23,349 nt of DNA from JAKPCT01 sp029553165 (lineage in GTDB: Bacteria; Bacillota; UBA4882; UBA8346). Shown here piece after piece: positions 1 to 6,754 of this stretch; the first letter of the stretch is position 1; each line of letters begins with the position of its first letter. Both the position numbers and the translations under genes were made by a program. Where the stretch lies: assembly GCA_035359995.1 (NCBI GenBank), contig DAORZT010000048.1:1-23349 (forward strand), in the 5' to 3' direction. The notes under the pieces are model-generated. The model was not told the DNA's origin and ran no database searches. It saw only the letters and a list, made by a program, of their open reading frames with translations.

Positions 1-2
1 CT

Positions 3-170
3 TTAGAAAACCGCTTCGATGACTTAGAAAAACGTTTTGATACTTTAGAAAACCGCTTTGATGATTTAGAAAAACGTTTTGATATTTTAGAAAACCGCTT
101 TGATAATTTAGAAAAACGTTTTGATATTTTAGAAAACCGCTTTGATATTTTGGAAAATCGTTTTAATAAG
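3..170 (+). repeat. 21-bp tandem repeat (eight units) encoding heptads
   Basis: Eight consecutive 21-bp units read TTAGAAAACCGCTTTGATx or TTAGAAAAACGTTTTGATx with small variations. Most alternate AACCGC and AAACGT, so the higher-order period is 42 bp. Because 21 and 42 are multiples of 3, unit gain or loss keeps the frame, which makes this a plausible length-variable site. The array continues past the left edge. Confidence 0.85.
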
Positions 171-263
171 CTTGATGCTGATAATAGGCTTGAACATTTA
201 CAGTTAATGCAAGCAATTAGAGAAATAGATAATACAAAGTTTGAGATTAGACGGGTGCAGTAA
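3..263 (+). CDS. Heptad-repeat coiled-coil protein, C-terminal part (5' end outside window)
   Basis: The reading frame enters from the left edge and stops at TAA 261-263, giving 86 visible residues. The first 56 residues are eight tandem heptads of the form L-E-(N/K)-R-F-D-x. With Leu at heptad position d, Phe falls at a, Glu at e and Arg at g, the classical pattern for a parallel coiled coil with g-e' salt bridges. Position f alternates Asn/Lys for most of the array, so the DNA repeats as 21-bp units paired into 42-bp units. A non-repetitive tail of about 30 residues follows (LDADNRLEHLQ to EIRRVQ). No enzyme motif is visible and the family is not recognised; a structural, surface or phage-tail-like role is possible. 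The true length is unknown. Confidence 0.75.
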   Translation, partial: LENRFDDLEKRFDTLENRFDDLEKRFDILENRFDNLEKRFDILENRFDILENRFNKLDADNRLEHLQLMQAIREIDNTKFEIRRVQ

Positions 264-277
264 AAACCCGTTTTTTT
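251..277 (+). terminator. Rho-independent terminator overlapping the stop codon
   Basis: ACGGGT (251-256) pairs with ACCCGT (266-271), the loop contains the TAA stop, and a run of T follows (271-277). It ends the coiled-coil gene. Confidence 0.75.
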
Positions 278-296
278 ATTTGTAATTTTCATTTAA

Positions 297-476
297 TTAG
301 TTTTTGTTGCCATCCATAAGATACCTAAATATTTTGCAAAGGAAGCAGAGATCAATCAACGAATAGTAAAAGATAACGTCAAAAACAGCCAAAGGTAAAA
401 ACCAATCCCAATAAATGGTTAACCGTAATTTTGCTCTACATAATACTGTTAATATTGCCGATAACAGAATAAGCAT
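297..476 (-). other. Possible small membrane protein or remnant, 59 aa
   Basis: A minus-strand frame from ATG at 476-474 to TAA at 299-297 encodes a very hydrophobic 59-residue peptide with two probable membrane segments (MLILLSAILTVL and a second around WFLPLAVFDVIFYY). The same frame stays open to 569, but there it only shadows the TPR remnant on the other strand, so the upstream start is unlikely. No clear ribosome site is visible before 476. It could be a decayed small membrane protein or chance. Apart from this and the TPR pseudogene, I see nothing else between 278 and 812. Confidence 0.2.
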
Positions 477-479
477 TAT

Positions 480-787
480 CAGTGGTGTTATCAGGTGGAA
501 ACAAAGAAACAAGATTGGACCAAGGCACAGCATCATTTTGAAAAGACGCTTCAGTTCAATCAGCACCATGGAGCTGCTTTGAATAATCTAGGAGCACTGT
601 TGGCAGGCAGTGGCCGGATTGAAGCTGGGTTAGCGAAGTTAGATTTAGCATTAAAACTATTCCCGGGATTTTGGATTCACAACATAATATTTCTGCTATT
701 TTGGCATCCGGGAGTTCGGTTGAATACGATCAATTGTCTTTTACCTGACGTGAGTTGCGACCGGTATTGTTAACATATGCTCAATAA
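480..787 (+). pseudogene. TPR-repeat protein remnant (5' truncated, frameshifted, nonsense)
   Basis: From about 480 the frame reads as TPR helices (DWTKAQHHFEKTLQFNQHHG, then AALNNLGALLAGSGRIEAGL, then AKLDLALKLFPG). Near 665-673 the TPR-like reading moves to another frame, which continues as LDSQHNISAILASGSSVEYD and then LSFT. It hits TGA at 746-748, and the same frame continues RELRPVLLTYAQ to TAA 785-787, 28 bp before the methyltransferase start. There is no start codon with a ribosome site and the 5' part is missing. TPR proteins, often fused to glycosyltransferases, commonly sit near flagellin glycosylation genes, so this may be the tail of one. The frameshift and stop could be real decay or draft-assembly errors. 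Confidence 0.6.
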
Positions 788-815
788 GATCGAATACCAA
801 TGCGGGAGTTAATTG

Positions 816-1913
816 ATGGAGAAACAAACTCATAAGTTTGAACGTTTTTATAATTATCAGAATTATCAAATTATTGACTGTCAAACCTGTGGCTTTCGGC
901 ATCTGTATCCGTTTCCGACCGAATCAGATTTGCAACGTTTTTATCACGACCAATATTTTCGTGAAATCAAACCGTTTCCTTATGAAACCGTATCGCCGGA
1001 ATTCATTGCCAAACAGCGTCAAGACGCTTTAGTCAACCCGAATTACCTGGAGATCTATAACCAGGTGGTTGGTTATATATGGACTAATCACTTGAAGATG
1101 GTCGATGTTGGATGTGGAAACGACCTGCTTGCTTTGGTTTTTCGGGAGCAAGGATGGCAGACCTGGAATATTGAACCCAATCGGGATGCTGCCGCTTATT
1201 TGGCTAAGTATCAATTGGAAGTGATTAATCAACCGGTCGAAGCGATCATTGATTTTGGACTGAAAGATATTTCCTTTATCAATCTTCAATTTGTTTTGGA
1301 GCATATTCGAGAACCGGAAACGGTGTTGAAATTTTTTAACCAGATTATGGTTTCCGGCGGCGTGATCCGGATCTCTGTTCCGAATGATTTTAGTGAAGGA
1401 CAGTTGGCTTATCTGGAACACTATGGCCGGGAACCCAAATGGGTAAATGTACCGGACCATATTAATTATTTTACCTTTNNNNNNNNNNNNNNNNNNNNNN
1501 NNNNNNNNNNNNNNNNNNNNNNNNNNNNNNNNNNNNNNNNNNNNNNNNNNNNNNNNNNNNNNNNNNNNNNNNNNNNNNGATTCATTAAGCAGATTGTTGG
1601 AGCGGACCGGCTTTAAAGAAGTATACCGTACCATATTAATTATTTTACCTTTGATTCATTAAGCAGATTGTTGGAGCGGACCGGCTTTAAAGAAGTATAC
1701 CGTACCACCAATTTTCCGTTGGAATTGCTTTTATTAGCCGGGAAGGATTATTATCACGATGAACAGGAACGGGTCCAAGTAGGTCCGTTTGTTAGAAATT
1801 TTGAAATGGCGTTGTTCAAGACCGGTCGTTCATCGCAATTGAAAAAATTATATGAGAGTTTAGCGGCCCAAGGTCTGGGACGTTGCATTTATATGTACGC
1901 AGTCAAGGAGTAA
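816..1913 (+). CDS. SAM-dependent methyltransferase (class I), interrupted by an assembly gap
   Basis: Start ATG 816 follows GGGAG at 804-808 with 7-nt spacing; a TTG at 813 is an alternative. The protein has a short N-terminal CxxC (C22, C25), a SAM-binding segment VDVGCGND (residues 96-103) and an acidic residue E120 (NIEPN) suited to the ribose hydroxyls, so it is a class I Rossmann methyltransferase. One hundred N lie at 1479-1578, and 1579-1652 duplicates flanking sequence. If the Ns and the duplicate are removed, 1478 joins 1653 in frame (HINYFTF-DSLSRLLERTG) and the protein is 307 residues ending CIYMYAVKE. Taken literally the gene looks broken, but this is almost certainly an assembly artefact. 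The ATP-grasp gene starts 3 bp after its stop, so they form an operon. Substrate unknown; given the pseudaminic acid synthase downstream, a sugar or sugar substituent is the likely acceptor (inference). Confidence 0.8.
1457..1704. other. Scaffold gap (100 N at 1479-1578) with duplicated contig ends
   Basis: The 22 bases before the gap (1457-1478, CCATATTAATTATTTTACC...) recur at 1631-1652, and the 52 bases after the gap (1579-1630) recur at 1653-1704. The two contig ends therefore overlap by a 74-base unit and were joined with a nominal 100 N instead of being merged. The collapsed sequence keeps the methyltransferase frame open. Confidence 0.85.
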
Positions 1914-1916
1914 CTG

Positions 1917-2864
1917 ATGTTTAAACTGCTATTTACCGCTGCTGGACGGCGGGTTGAACTGATTCAAGCCTTTCGGCAATCGTTCAGTAATCACAATATT
2001 GATCTCCAAATTATTACTACAGACCTCAATCCAAAGTTAGCTCCGGCTTGTTATTTTGCTGATGTCTCTTATGAATTACCGCGTTGTAATGAGGCGCATT
2101 ATTTTGATACCCTGCAGGAGATTTGCCGGAGAGAGCGGGTTGATTTGTTGATTCCGCTTTATGAACCGGAGTTTTTGATATTGTCTCATCACCGAGATGA
2201 ATTAAAAAAGTTGGGAATAACTTTACTACTATCCAGTGAACCGGCGCTTAAAACAGCTTTAGACAAATGGGAGACCTTTAATTTTTTTATGGCAAATAAT
2301 TTTCAAACCCCCAAAACGACATTGGATAACTCGGTATGGAAAGAGGATGATCTGCCAGTCCTGGTTAAACCCCGATGCGGGATGGGGGCGCAAGGGATAA
2401 CCAGCATTCACTGTCTGGACCAGCTCCAAACTTTGAAACCAGATTCCGGAGTGTTGTATCAGCAGTATGTTTCCGGTATTGAATACACTTTGGATATTCT
2501 GGCTGATTTTAATGGTAAGGTGGTTGCCGTTGTCCCGCGGGAACGGCTCGAAGTCCGTTCCGGTGAGGTCTCCAAGAGTAAGACGGTTAAACGTACTGAT
2601 TTAATTGCAATGGGAAGACAGATTGTGGAGACGCTTGGTGTAATTGGACCGGTAACCATCCAATGTATCGATACCGGTGAAGCCGTTTATTGGATTGAGA
2701 TCAATCCTCGTTTTGGCGGTGGTGTCCCATTAACGATTGCTGCCGGTGTTGATTATCCTTACCTTCTTTATCAGATGGCAAAAGGTGAATCAGTTGCGCC
2801 GCTTATCGGTAGATTTAAGGACAATCTGACCATGCTCCGTTATGACCAGGCGGTTTATTTTTAG
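1917..2864 (+). CDS. ATP-grasp domain ligase (carbamoyl-phosphate synthase/PylC-like)
   Basis: 315 residues; ATG 1917 follows AAGGAG 1905-1910 with 6-nt spacing, 3 bp after the methyltransferase stop. The N-terminal pre-ATP-grasp Rossmann part begins MFKLLFTAAGRRVELIQAF. The ATP-grasp fold shows the nucleotide lysine in LVKPRCGMGAQG (K151, glycine-rich loop 153-160) and the metal-binding WIEINPRFGGG (E261, N263). Enzymes of this superfamily activate a carboxylate as acyl-phosphate and ligate it to an amine or thiol. It most resembles the carB-like stand-alone ATP-grasp proteins found in surface-sugar clusters. Its place between a methyltransferase and pseudaminic acid synthase suggests that it attaches an acyl or amino-acid group to an amino sugar (inference); the substrate cannot be read from sequence. 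Confidence 0.85.
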   Translation: MFKLLFTAAGRRVELIQAFRQSFSNHNIDLQIITTDLNPKLAPACYFADVSYELPRCNEAHYFDTLQEICRRERVDLLIPLYEPEFLILSHHRDELKKLGITLLLSSEPALKTALDKWETFNFFMANNFQTPKTTLDNSVWKEDDLPVLVKPRCGMGAQGITSIHCLDQLQTLKPDSGVLYQQYVSGIEYTLDILADFNGKVVAVVPRERLEVRSGEVSKSKTVKRTDLIAMGRQIVETLGVIGPVTIQCIDTGEAVYWIEINPRFGGGVPLTIAAGVDYPYLLYQMAKGESVAPLIGRFKDNLTMLRYDQAVYF

Positions 2865-2890
2865 GATAATTAATTAGATCGGAGAGGACC

Positions 2891-3565
2891 ATGATCCTAG
2901 TCTTTGACCTTGACGATACCTTATATGATGAACTAACCTATGTCCAAAGCGGTTTTAAAGCGGTAGCGGGTTTTCTGGAACAAACTGCAAAAATACCGGC
3001 AGAAAATGGTTTTCATTTGATGTGGCAACAGCTTGAGAGTGAGGGGCGGGGAGCCGTTTTTGACCGCTTGTTACAGCAATATGGAATTTACTCCAAAGGG
3101 TTGGTCCGAAGATGTTTAATGGTTTACCGGACCCATCAGCCGATGCTCAAATTATTTCCAGCCGCCGCAGCTTGCCTGGACCGTTTCAATGAATATCCTA
3201 AGTATTTGGTGACTGACGGAAATAAACTGGTCCAGCAACGAAAGATTGAAGCTTTGGGGATTAAGCATCTTTTTAAACACTGTTACATCACGCATCGTTA
3301 TGGGATCAAAAATGCCAAACCATCACCGTATTGCTTTCTGAAGATCTGTGAACGGGAACGGCTCAATCCGGCTCAGGTAGTCTATATCGCTGATAATCCT
3401 CAGAAAGATTTTGTCGGGATTAAACCACTTGGATTCAAGACAATCAGATTGATGCAAGGACAGTATCGTGGACTTGAGTTGGCGAAAGACTATGAAGCTG
3501 AATGGCGAATCGGCTCGTTATCGGATTTAACGCATGACCTCTTGCAACGAATCTTCGCTGGTTGA
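2891..3565 (+). CDS. HAD-superfamily hydrolase (phosphatase-like)
   Basis: 224 residues; ATG 2891 follows GGAGAGG (2881-2887). All four HAD motifs are present: motif I FDLDDTLYDE with nucleophile D6 and acid D8, motif II T108 in LVTDGN, motif III K143 in NAKPSPY, and motif IV D168 in YIADNPQKDF. A helical cap lies between motifs I and II (about residues 15-85), which makes it a C1-type, beta-phosphoglucomutase/phosphatase-like member. It lies 26 bp after the ATP-grasp gene and 66 bp before pseI. Nonulosonic acid pathways need a sugar-phosphate or NulO-9-phosphate phosphatase, so such a role is plausible but not shown. Confidence 0.85.
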   Translation: MILVFDLDDTLYDELTYVQSGFKAVAGFLEQTAKIPAENGFHLMWQQLESEGRGAVFDRLLQQYGIYSKGLVRRCLMVYRTHQPMLKLFPAAAACLDRFNEYPKYLVTDGNKLVQQRKIEALGIKHLFKHCYITHRYGIKNAKPSPYCFLKICERERLNPAQVVYIADNPQKDFVGIKPLGFKTIRLMQGQYRGLELAKDYEAEWRIGSLSDLTHDLLQRIFAG

Positions 3566-3631
3566 GTTTAGCCCTTGATGAGCTGTTAGTTATTGAATAA
3601 TAAAAATCAATAAAGAGGTAAGGTAATCAAG

Positions 3632-4684
3632 ATGAAACCAATCAAAATCGGTCAATATTTGATTAGTAGAGAAAATCCACCGTTCATCGTTGCGGAGATG
3701 TCCGGTAATCATAATCACTCGCTGGAACGGGCTTTAGCAATTGTGGAAGCGGCAGCAAAGGCCGGAGCAAAAGCGGTCAAGCTGCAGACCTATACTGCGG
3801 ATACAATGACTTTGGATTTGGAGAGCAGTGAGTTTCGGATTGAAGATCCCAAGAGTTTATGGTACGGTTATTCTTTATACCGGCTTTATCAGCAAGCTTA
3901 TACTCCCTGGGAGTGGCATGAAGCAATCTTTCAACGCTGTCACGAATTGGGCTTGGTTGCGTTTAGCACTCCCTTTGATGAAACCGCGGTCGATTTTTTA
4001 GAAGGGCTGAATGTACCTTGTTACAAGATAGCTTCATTTGAAAACCTTGATTACCCGCTCTTACAAAAAGTTGCCAAGACGAAGAAACCAATTATTGTTT
4101 CCACGGGAATGGCGACCGTGGGTGAACTGGGAGAAACCGTTGATGTATTACGGGAAGCCGGGGCTGAAGAGATTATCTTGTTAAAATGTACCAGCACTTA
4201 TCCGGCAACTCCTGAAGACTCCAATCTCTTGACGATTCCGCATCTACGGCAACTCTTTGACTGTGAAGTGGGACTGTCGGATCATACTCTAGGAATTGGT
4301 GTTGCTGTAGCCAGCGTGGCCTTGGGGGCAACAGTAATTGAAAAGCATTTTACGCTTTCCCGCGCCGAAGGCGGAGTTGATGCCGCTTTTTCGATGGAAC
4401 CGGATGAGTTGCAACAGTTGGTGGTGGAAGCAGAGCGGGCCTGGCAAAGTCTTGGAACGGTCAAGTATGGTCCTACCGAGAACGAAAAAGAGTCACTCAA
4501 GTTTCGCCGTTCTCTTTATGTTGCAGCAGATATGCGGGCCGGAGAGGTATTTACGGAGCAAAATCTGAAAGCGATCCGCCCGGGTTTCGGACTCCCCCCG
4601 AAATATTATCAATTATTATTAGGTAAAAAGGTAAACCGGGACTTGAAAAAAGGGACTGCGGTCAAATGGGAATATGTCGGATAA
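3632..4684 (+). CDS. pseI: Pseudaminic acid synthase (NeuB/PseI family)
   Basis: 350 residues, the usual length; ATG 3632 follows AGAGGTAAGG. The N-terminal TIM barrel of the NeuB family shows FIVAEMSGNHNHS (residues 18-30), KLQTYTADT, STGMATVGE, KCTSTYPATPEDSN, GLSDHTLG (214-221) and the metal/active-site EKHF (237-240). A C-terminal SAF (antifreeze-like) domain spans about 290-350 (RSLYVAADMRAGEVFTEQN..., GFGLPPKYY, LGKK). The segment LWYGYSLYRLYQQAYTPWEW is typical of pseudaminic rather than sialic or legionaminic synthases. The enzyme condenses phosphoenolpyruvate with 2,4-diacetamido-2,4,6-trideoxy-L-altrose to give pseudaminic acid, a known flagellin glycan. Flagellin begins 222 bp downstream, supporting filament glycosylation. 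The other Pse genes (pseB, C, F, G, H) are not in the window. Confidence 0.92.
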   Translation: MKPIKIGQYLISRENPPFIVAEMSGNHNHSLERALAIVEAAAKAGAKAVKLQTYTADTMTLDLESSEFRIEDPKSLWYGYSLYRLYQQAYTPWEWHEAIFQRCHELGLVAFSTPFDETAVDFLEGLNVPCYKIASFENLDYPLLQKVAKTKKPIIVSTGMATVGELGETVDVLREAGAEEIILLKCTSTYPATPEDSNLLTIPHLRQLFDCEVGLSDHTLGIGVAVASVALGATVIEKHFTLSRAEGGVDAAFSMEPDELQQLVVEAERAWQSLGTVKYGPTENEKESLKFRRSLYVAADMRAGEVFTEQNLKAIRPGFGLPPKYYQLLLGKKVNRDLKKGTAVKWEYVG

Positions 4685-4718
4685 GCAGTTAGTTGTAAAT
4701 AAGTAATTATAGGTTGAA

Positions 4719-4752
4719 AACGATGCAATTTCCATTTTAGCATCGTTTTTAT
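4719..4752 (+). terminator. Terminator of the sugar cassette
   Basis: AACGATGC (4719-4726) pairs with GCATCGTT (4740-4747), followed by a T-rich tract. It separates pseI from the flagellin promoter. Confidence 0.8.
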
Positions 4753-4781
4753 TTTATTATGATTTAGTTTTGTAAAATTTA

Positions 4782-4809
4782 CTAAAGTTAATTAAAAATC
4801 AGCCGAAAT
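4782..4809 (+). promoter_or_regulatory. Sigma-28 (SigD/FliA-type) promoter of flagellin
   Basis: CTAAA (4782-4786) and GCCGAAAT (4802-4809) are separated by 15 bases, matching the flagellar sigma consensus TAAA-N15-GCCGATAA with one or two changes in the -10. It lies about 100 bp before the flagellin start, which leaves a leader of roughly 90 nt. Confidence 0.8.
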
Positions 4810-4820
4810 TAATAGTAAAG

Positions 4821-4900
4821 GTGGAACAAGGAACGTTCCACATCTCCCAATTTCGATGGGCGGCCGACCAACGAAACGGAGAAATTAAAATCAAGGAGGT
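4821..4900 (+). promoter_or_regulatory. Flagellin mRNA leader with candidate CsrA sites
   Basis: GTGGAAC (4821-4827) and GTTCCAC (4835-4841) form a perfect 7-bp stem whose loop is AAGGAAC, so an ACAAGGA core (4826-4832) is presented as in CsrA targets. A second AAGGA sits in the Shine-Dalgarno AAGGAGGT (4893-4900), 6 nt before the ATG. A weaker hairpin CCCA/TGGG lies at 4846-4860. Two CsrA sites, one in a hairpin loop and one over the ribosome site, is the arrangement known for Bacillus subtilis hag. CsrA itself is not encoded in the window, so its role here is inferred. Confidence 0.6.
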
Positions 4901-4906
4901 ATTACA

Positions 4907-6272
4907 ATGAGAATCGCTAATAATATTTCCGCAATGAACACCAATAGGGTGTTGGTAGGTTCAGACAACCAAATGGGTAAATCCCTCGAACGTCTGTCTT
5001 CAGGTCTCCGGATCAACCGCGCTGCTGACGACGCCGCCGGTCTGGCAATCTCCGAAAAGATGCGTGCTCAGATTCGTGGTCTTAAACAAGCCAGCCGCAA
5101 TGCTCAAGATGGTATCAGTATGATCCAAACTGCTGAAGGTGGATTAAATGAGACTCACGCTATTCTTCAAAGAATGAGAGAACTCGCAGTTCAAGCCGCA
5201 AACGGGACCTTAACTGACTCCGATAAAGCTGAAGTTCAAAAAGAAGTCGCACAACTGATCGAAGAGATTGACCGCATTGGTAATACTACCGAGTTTAACA
5301 CCAAGAAACTGCTCAATGGTCAAGCCAGTGTTACTTCCAGCCAGGCCAATGGCNNNNNNNNNNNNNNNNNNNNNNNNNNNNNNNNNNNNNNNNNNNNNNN
5401 NNNNNNNNNNNNNNNNNNNNNNNNNNNNNNNNNNNNNNNNNNNNNNNNNNNNNGACGGAATTTTAAACATTAATGGTGTTGCAATCGAACTTGGTAAGGA
5501 TGATAAAGGTGCAACAATTGTTTCCAAGATTAATAACTATACTGCACAAACCGGTGTCAAGGCAGAATTAGATAGTGGCAAATACCTTAAGTTAACCACC
5601 ACTGGCTTGGGTTCAGAGGCAACACTGACTGTTTCATCAACTGATGGCGATTTCCTCAGTAAATTAGGTTTGGCTGGTGCTGGTGAATATATTACCACTA
5701 AGGTTGGAAGCGATGCAGTTGGAACCATCAACAACAAAGCCGCCATCGGTAAAGGCAATACCTTAACCCTCACTAATGCCGGTGACGATGCTGACGGTTT
5801 AACAGTAAACTTCGATGGCAGCAAACTCAAACTTGGTACTGATGGAACCTTGACATTTGATGCAGTTATTAATTCAGACGGTCAAGTCACCTTACAGATT
5901 GGTGCCAATGATAAACAGACCCTCAGCTTTACGATCAATGACATGCGTTCCAAAGCATTAGGAATTGATAAACTCGATGTTACTACTCCGAACGGTGCGG
6001 CTGAAGCGATTAAGAAACTTGATAATGCGTTAACGCTGGTATCGGCAGAACGTTCTAAACTCGGTGCAATTCAGAACCGCTTAGAACATACCATCTCCAA
6101 CCTGGGTGTTGCTGCCGAGAACATCGCCGCTTCTGAAAGCCGGATCCGTGATATTGATATGGCTGAAGAGATGACCAATTTCACCAAGAATCAGATTTTG
6201 GTTCAAGCTTCAACTGCAATGTTAGCTCAAGCCAATCAAAAATCACAAGCAGTCTTAAAACTCTTAGGTTAA
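4907..6272 (+). CDS. fliC: Flagellin (filament protein), interrupted by an assembly gap
   Basis: ATG 4907 follows AAGGAGGT at ideal spacing. The N-terminal D0/D1 is canonical (MRIANNISAMNTNRVL, LSSGLRINRAADDAAGLAIS, QDGISMIQTAEGGL, LLNG) through residue 149. One hundred N at 5354-5453 interrupt the variable region; the reading resumes at 5454 with a flagellin hook-IN-like segment (DGILNINGVAIELGKDDKGA) and a further insert, then the C-terminal D1/D0 (LTLVSAERSKLGAIQNRLEH, ASESRIRDIDMAEEMTNFTK, ending QANQKSQAVLKLLG). Visible sequence gives 149 plus 272 residues, so the protein is at least 421 residues. The pieces are in different frames in the given coordinates because 100 is not a multiple of 3, but both gap edges are codon boundaries. 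It has its own sigma-28-type promoter and terminator. Confidence 0.95.
5354..5453. other. Scaffold gap of 100 N inside flagellin
   Basis: One hundred N, a conventional filler length, so the true size is unknown. Unlike the first gap, the flanks show no duplicated sequence. Direct joining of 5353 to 5454 would keep the reading frame. Confidence 0.95.
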
Positions 6273-6297
6273 TTTCTGGTATTAGCATAACAACTCG

Positions 6298-6328
6298 AAA
6301 GGTCGGCCGGTTGACCGGCCGACCTTTT
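6298..6328 (+). terminator. Strong terminator after flagellin
   Basis: GGTCGGCCGG (6301-6310), loop TTGA, CCGGCCGACC (6315-6324) and TTTT form a perfect 10-bp GC-rich stem, extended by AAA/TTT at its base. It isolates flagellin mRNA from flaG. Confidence 0.92.
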
Positions 6329-6375
6329 ACATCTTAAAACAGAGGTAAACCAATCCCTTGTGGGAGGTGTTGACA

Positions 6376-6741
6376 ATGAGGATTGAAAGGATTCAATCCG
6401 GTTTCAAATTGGCAGAAGGAACTGCGTTTATTTATAAGCCTCAAGAAGTTTTCACATCACATCAGATTAGGGAACAAGATCTAAACTTTGACGCTTTTAA
6501 CCCGGTTCAAGATGATGAACGTAAAAGATTTGAAGAAGAGCTTGAGAAACTTAATCAAGCTGCCGATCTTTTCAATAAAAAGATCCGTTTCGAAATTCAT
6601 GAAGATACAAACCGGATTATGGTGCGGATTTTTCATGCGGAGACAGGCGATCTTTTATCAGAATTACCTCCAAAGAAGATCTTAGACTTACTGGCCAGTA
6701 TGGAGGAGATGATTGGCGTTTTAGTTGACAAGAGTGCTTAA
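6376..6741 (+). CDS. flaG: Flagellar protein FlaG
   Basis: 121 residues from ATG 6376, chosen because GGGAGG (6362-6367) sits 8 nt upstream; an in-frame GTG at 6358 would lie before that ribosome site. The N-terminal 40 residues are variable. The conserved FlaG core follows, from EELEKLNQAADLFNKKIRFE through DTNRIMVRIFHAETGDLLSE to LPPKKILDLLASMEEMIGVL. FlaG affects filament length and usually precedes fliD, as it does here (stop 6741, fliD ATG 6755). No separate promoter was recognised after the flagellin terminator. Confidence 0.9.
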   Translation: MRIERIQSGFKLAEGTAFIYKPQEVFTSHQIREQDLNFDAFNPVQDDERKRFEEELEKLNQAADLFNKKIRFEIHEDTNRIMVRIFHAETGDLLSELPPKKILDLLASMEEMIGVLVDKSA

Positions 6742-6754
6742 GGGGGTAATTGTT

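Noticed and set aside
3..170. Direct repeats as a CRISPR array
   Set aside because: Units are contiguous 21-bp repeats without spacers and form an open reading frame.
1029..1634. Minus-strand frame of 201 residues through the first N-run
   Set aside because: It runs through Ns, mirrors the methyltransferase and has no ribosome site or recognisable domain.
4338..4568. Plus-strand 76-residue frame inside pseI
   Set aside because: Alternative frame of a well-conserved enzyme, with no start signal.
5210..5527. Minus-strand frame across the flagellin gap
   Set aside because: Shadow of the flagellin gene, open only because Ns contain no stops.
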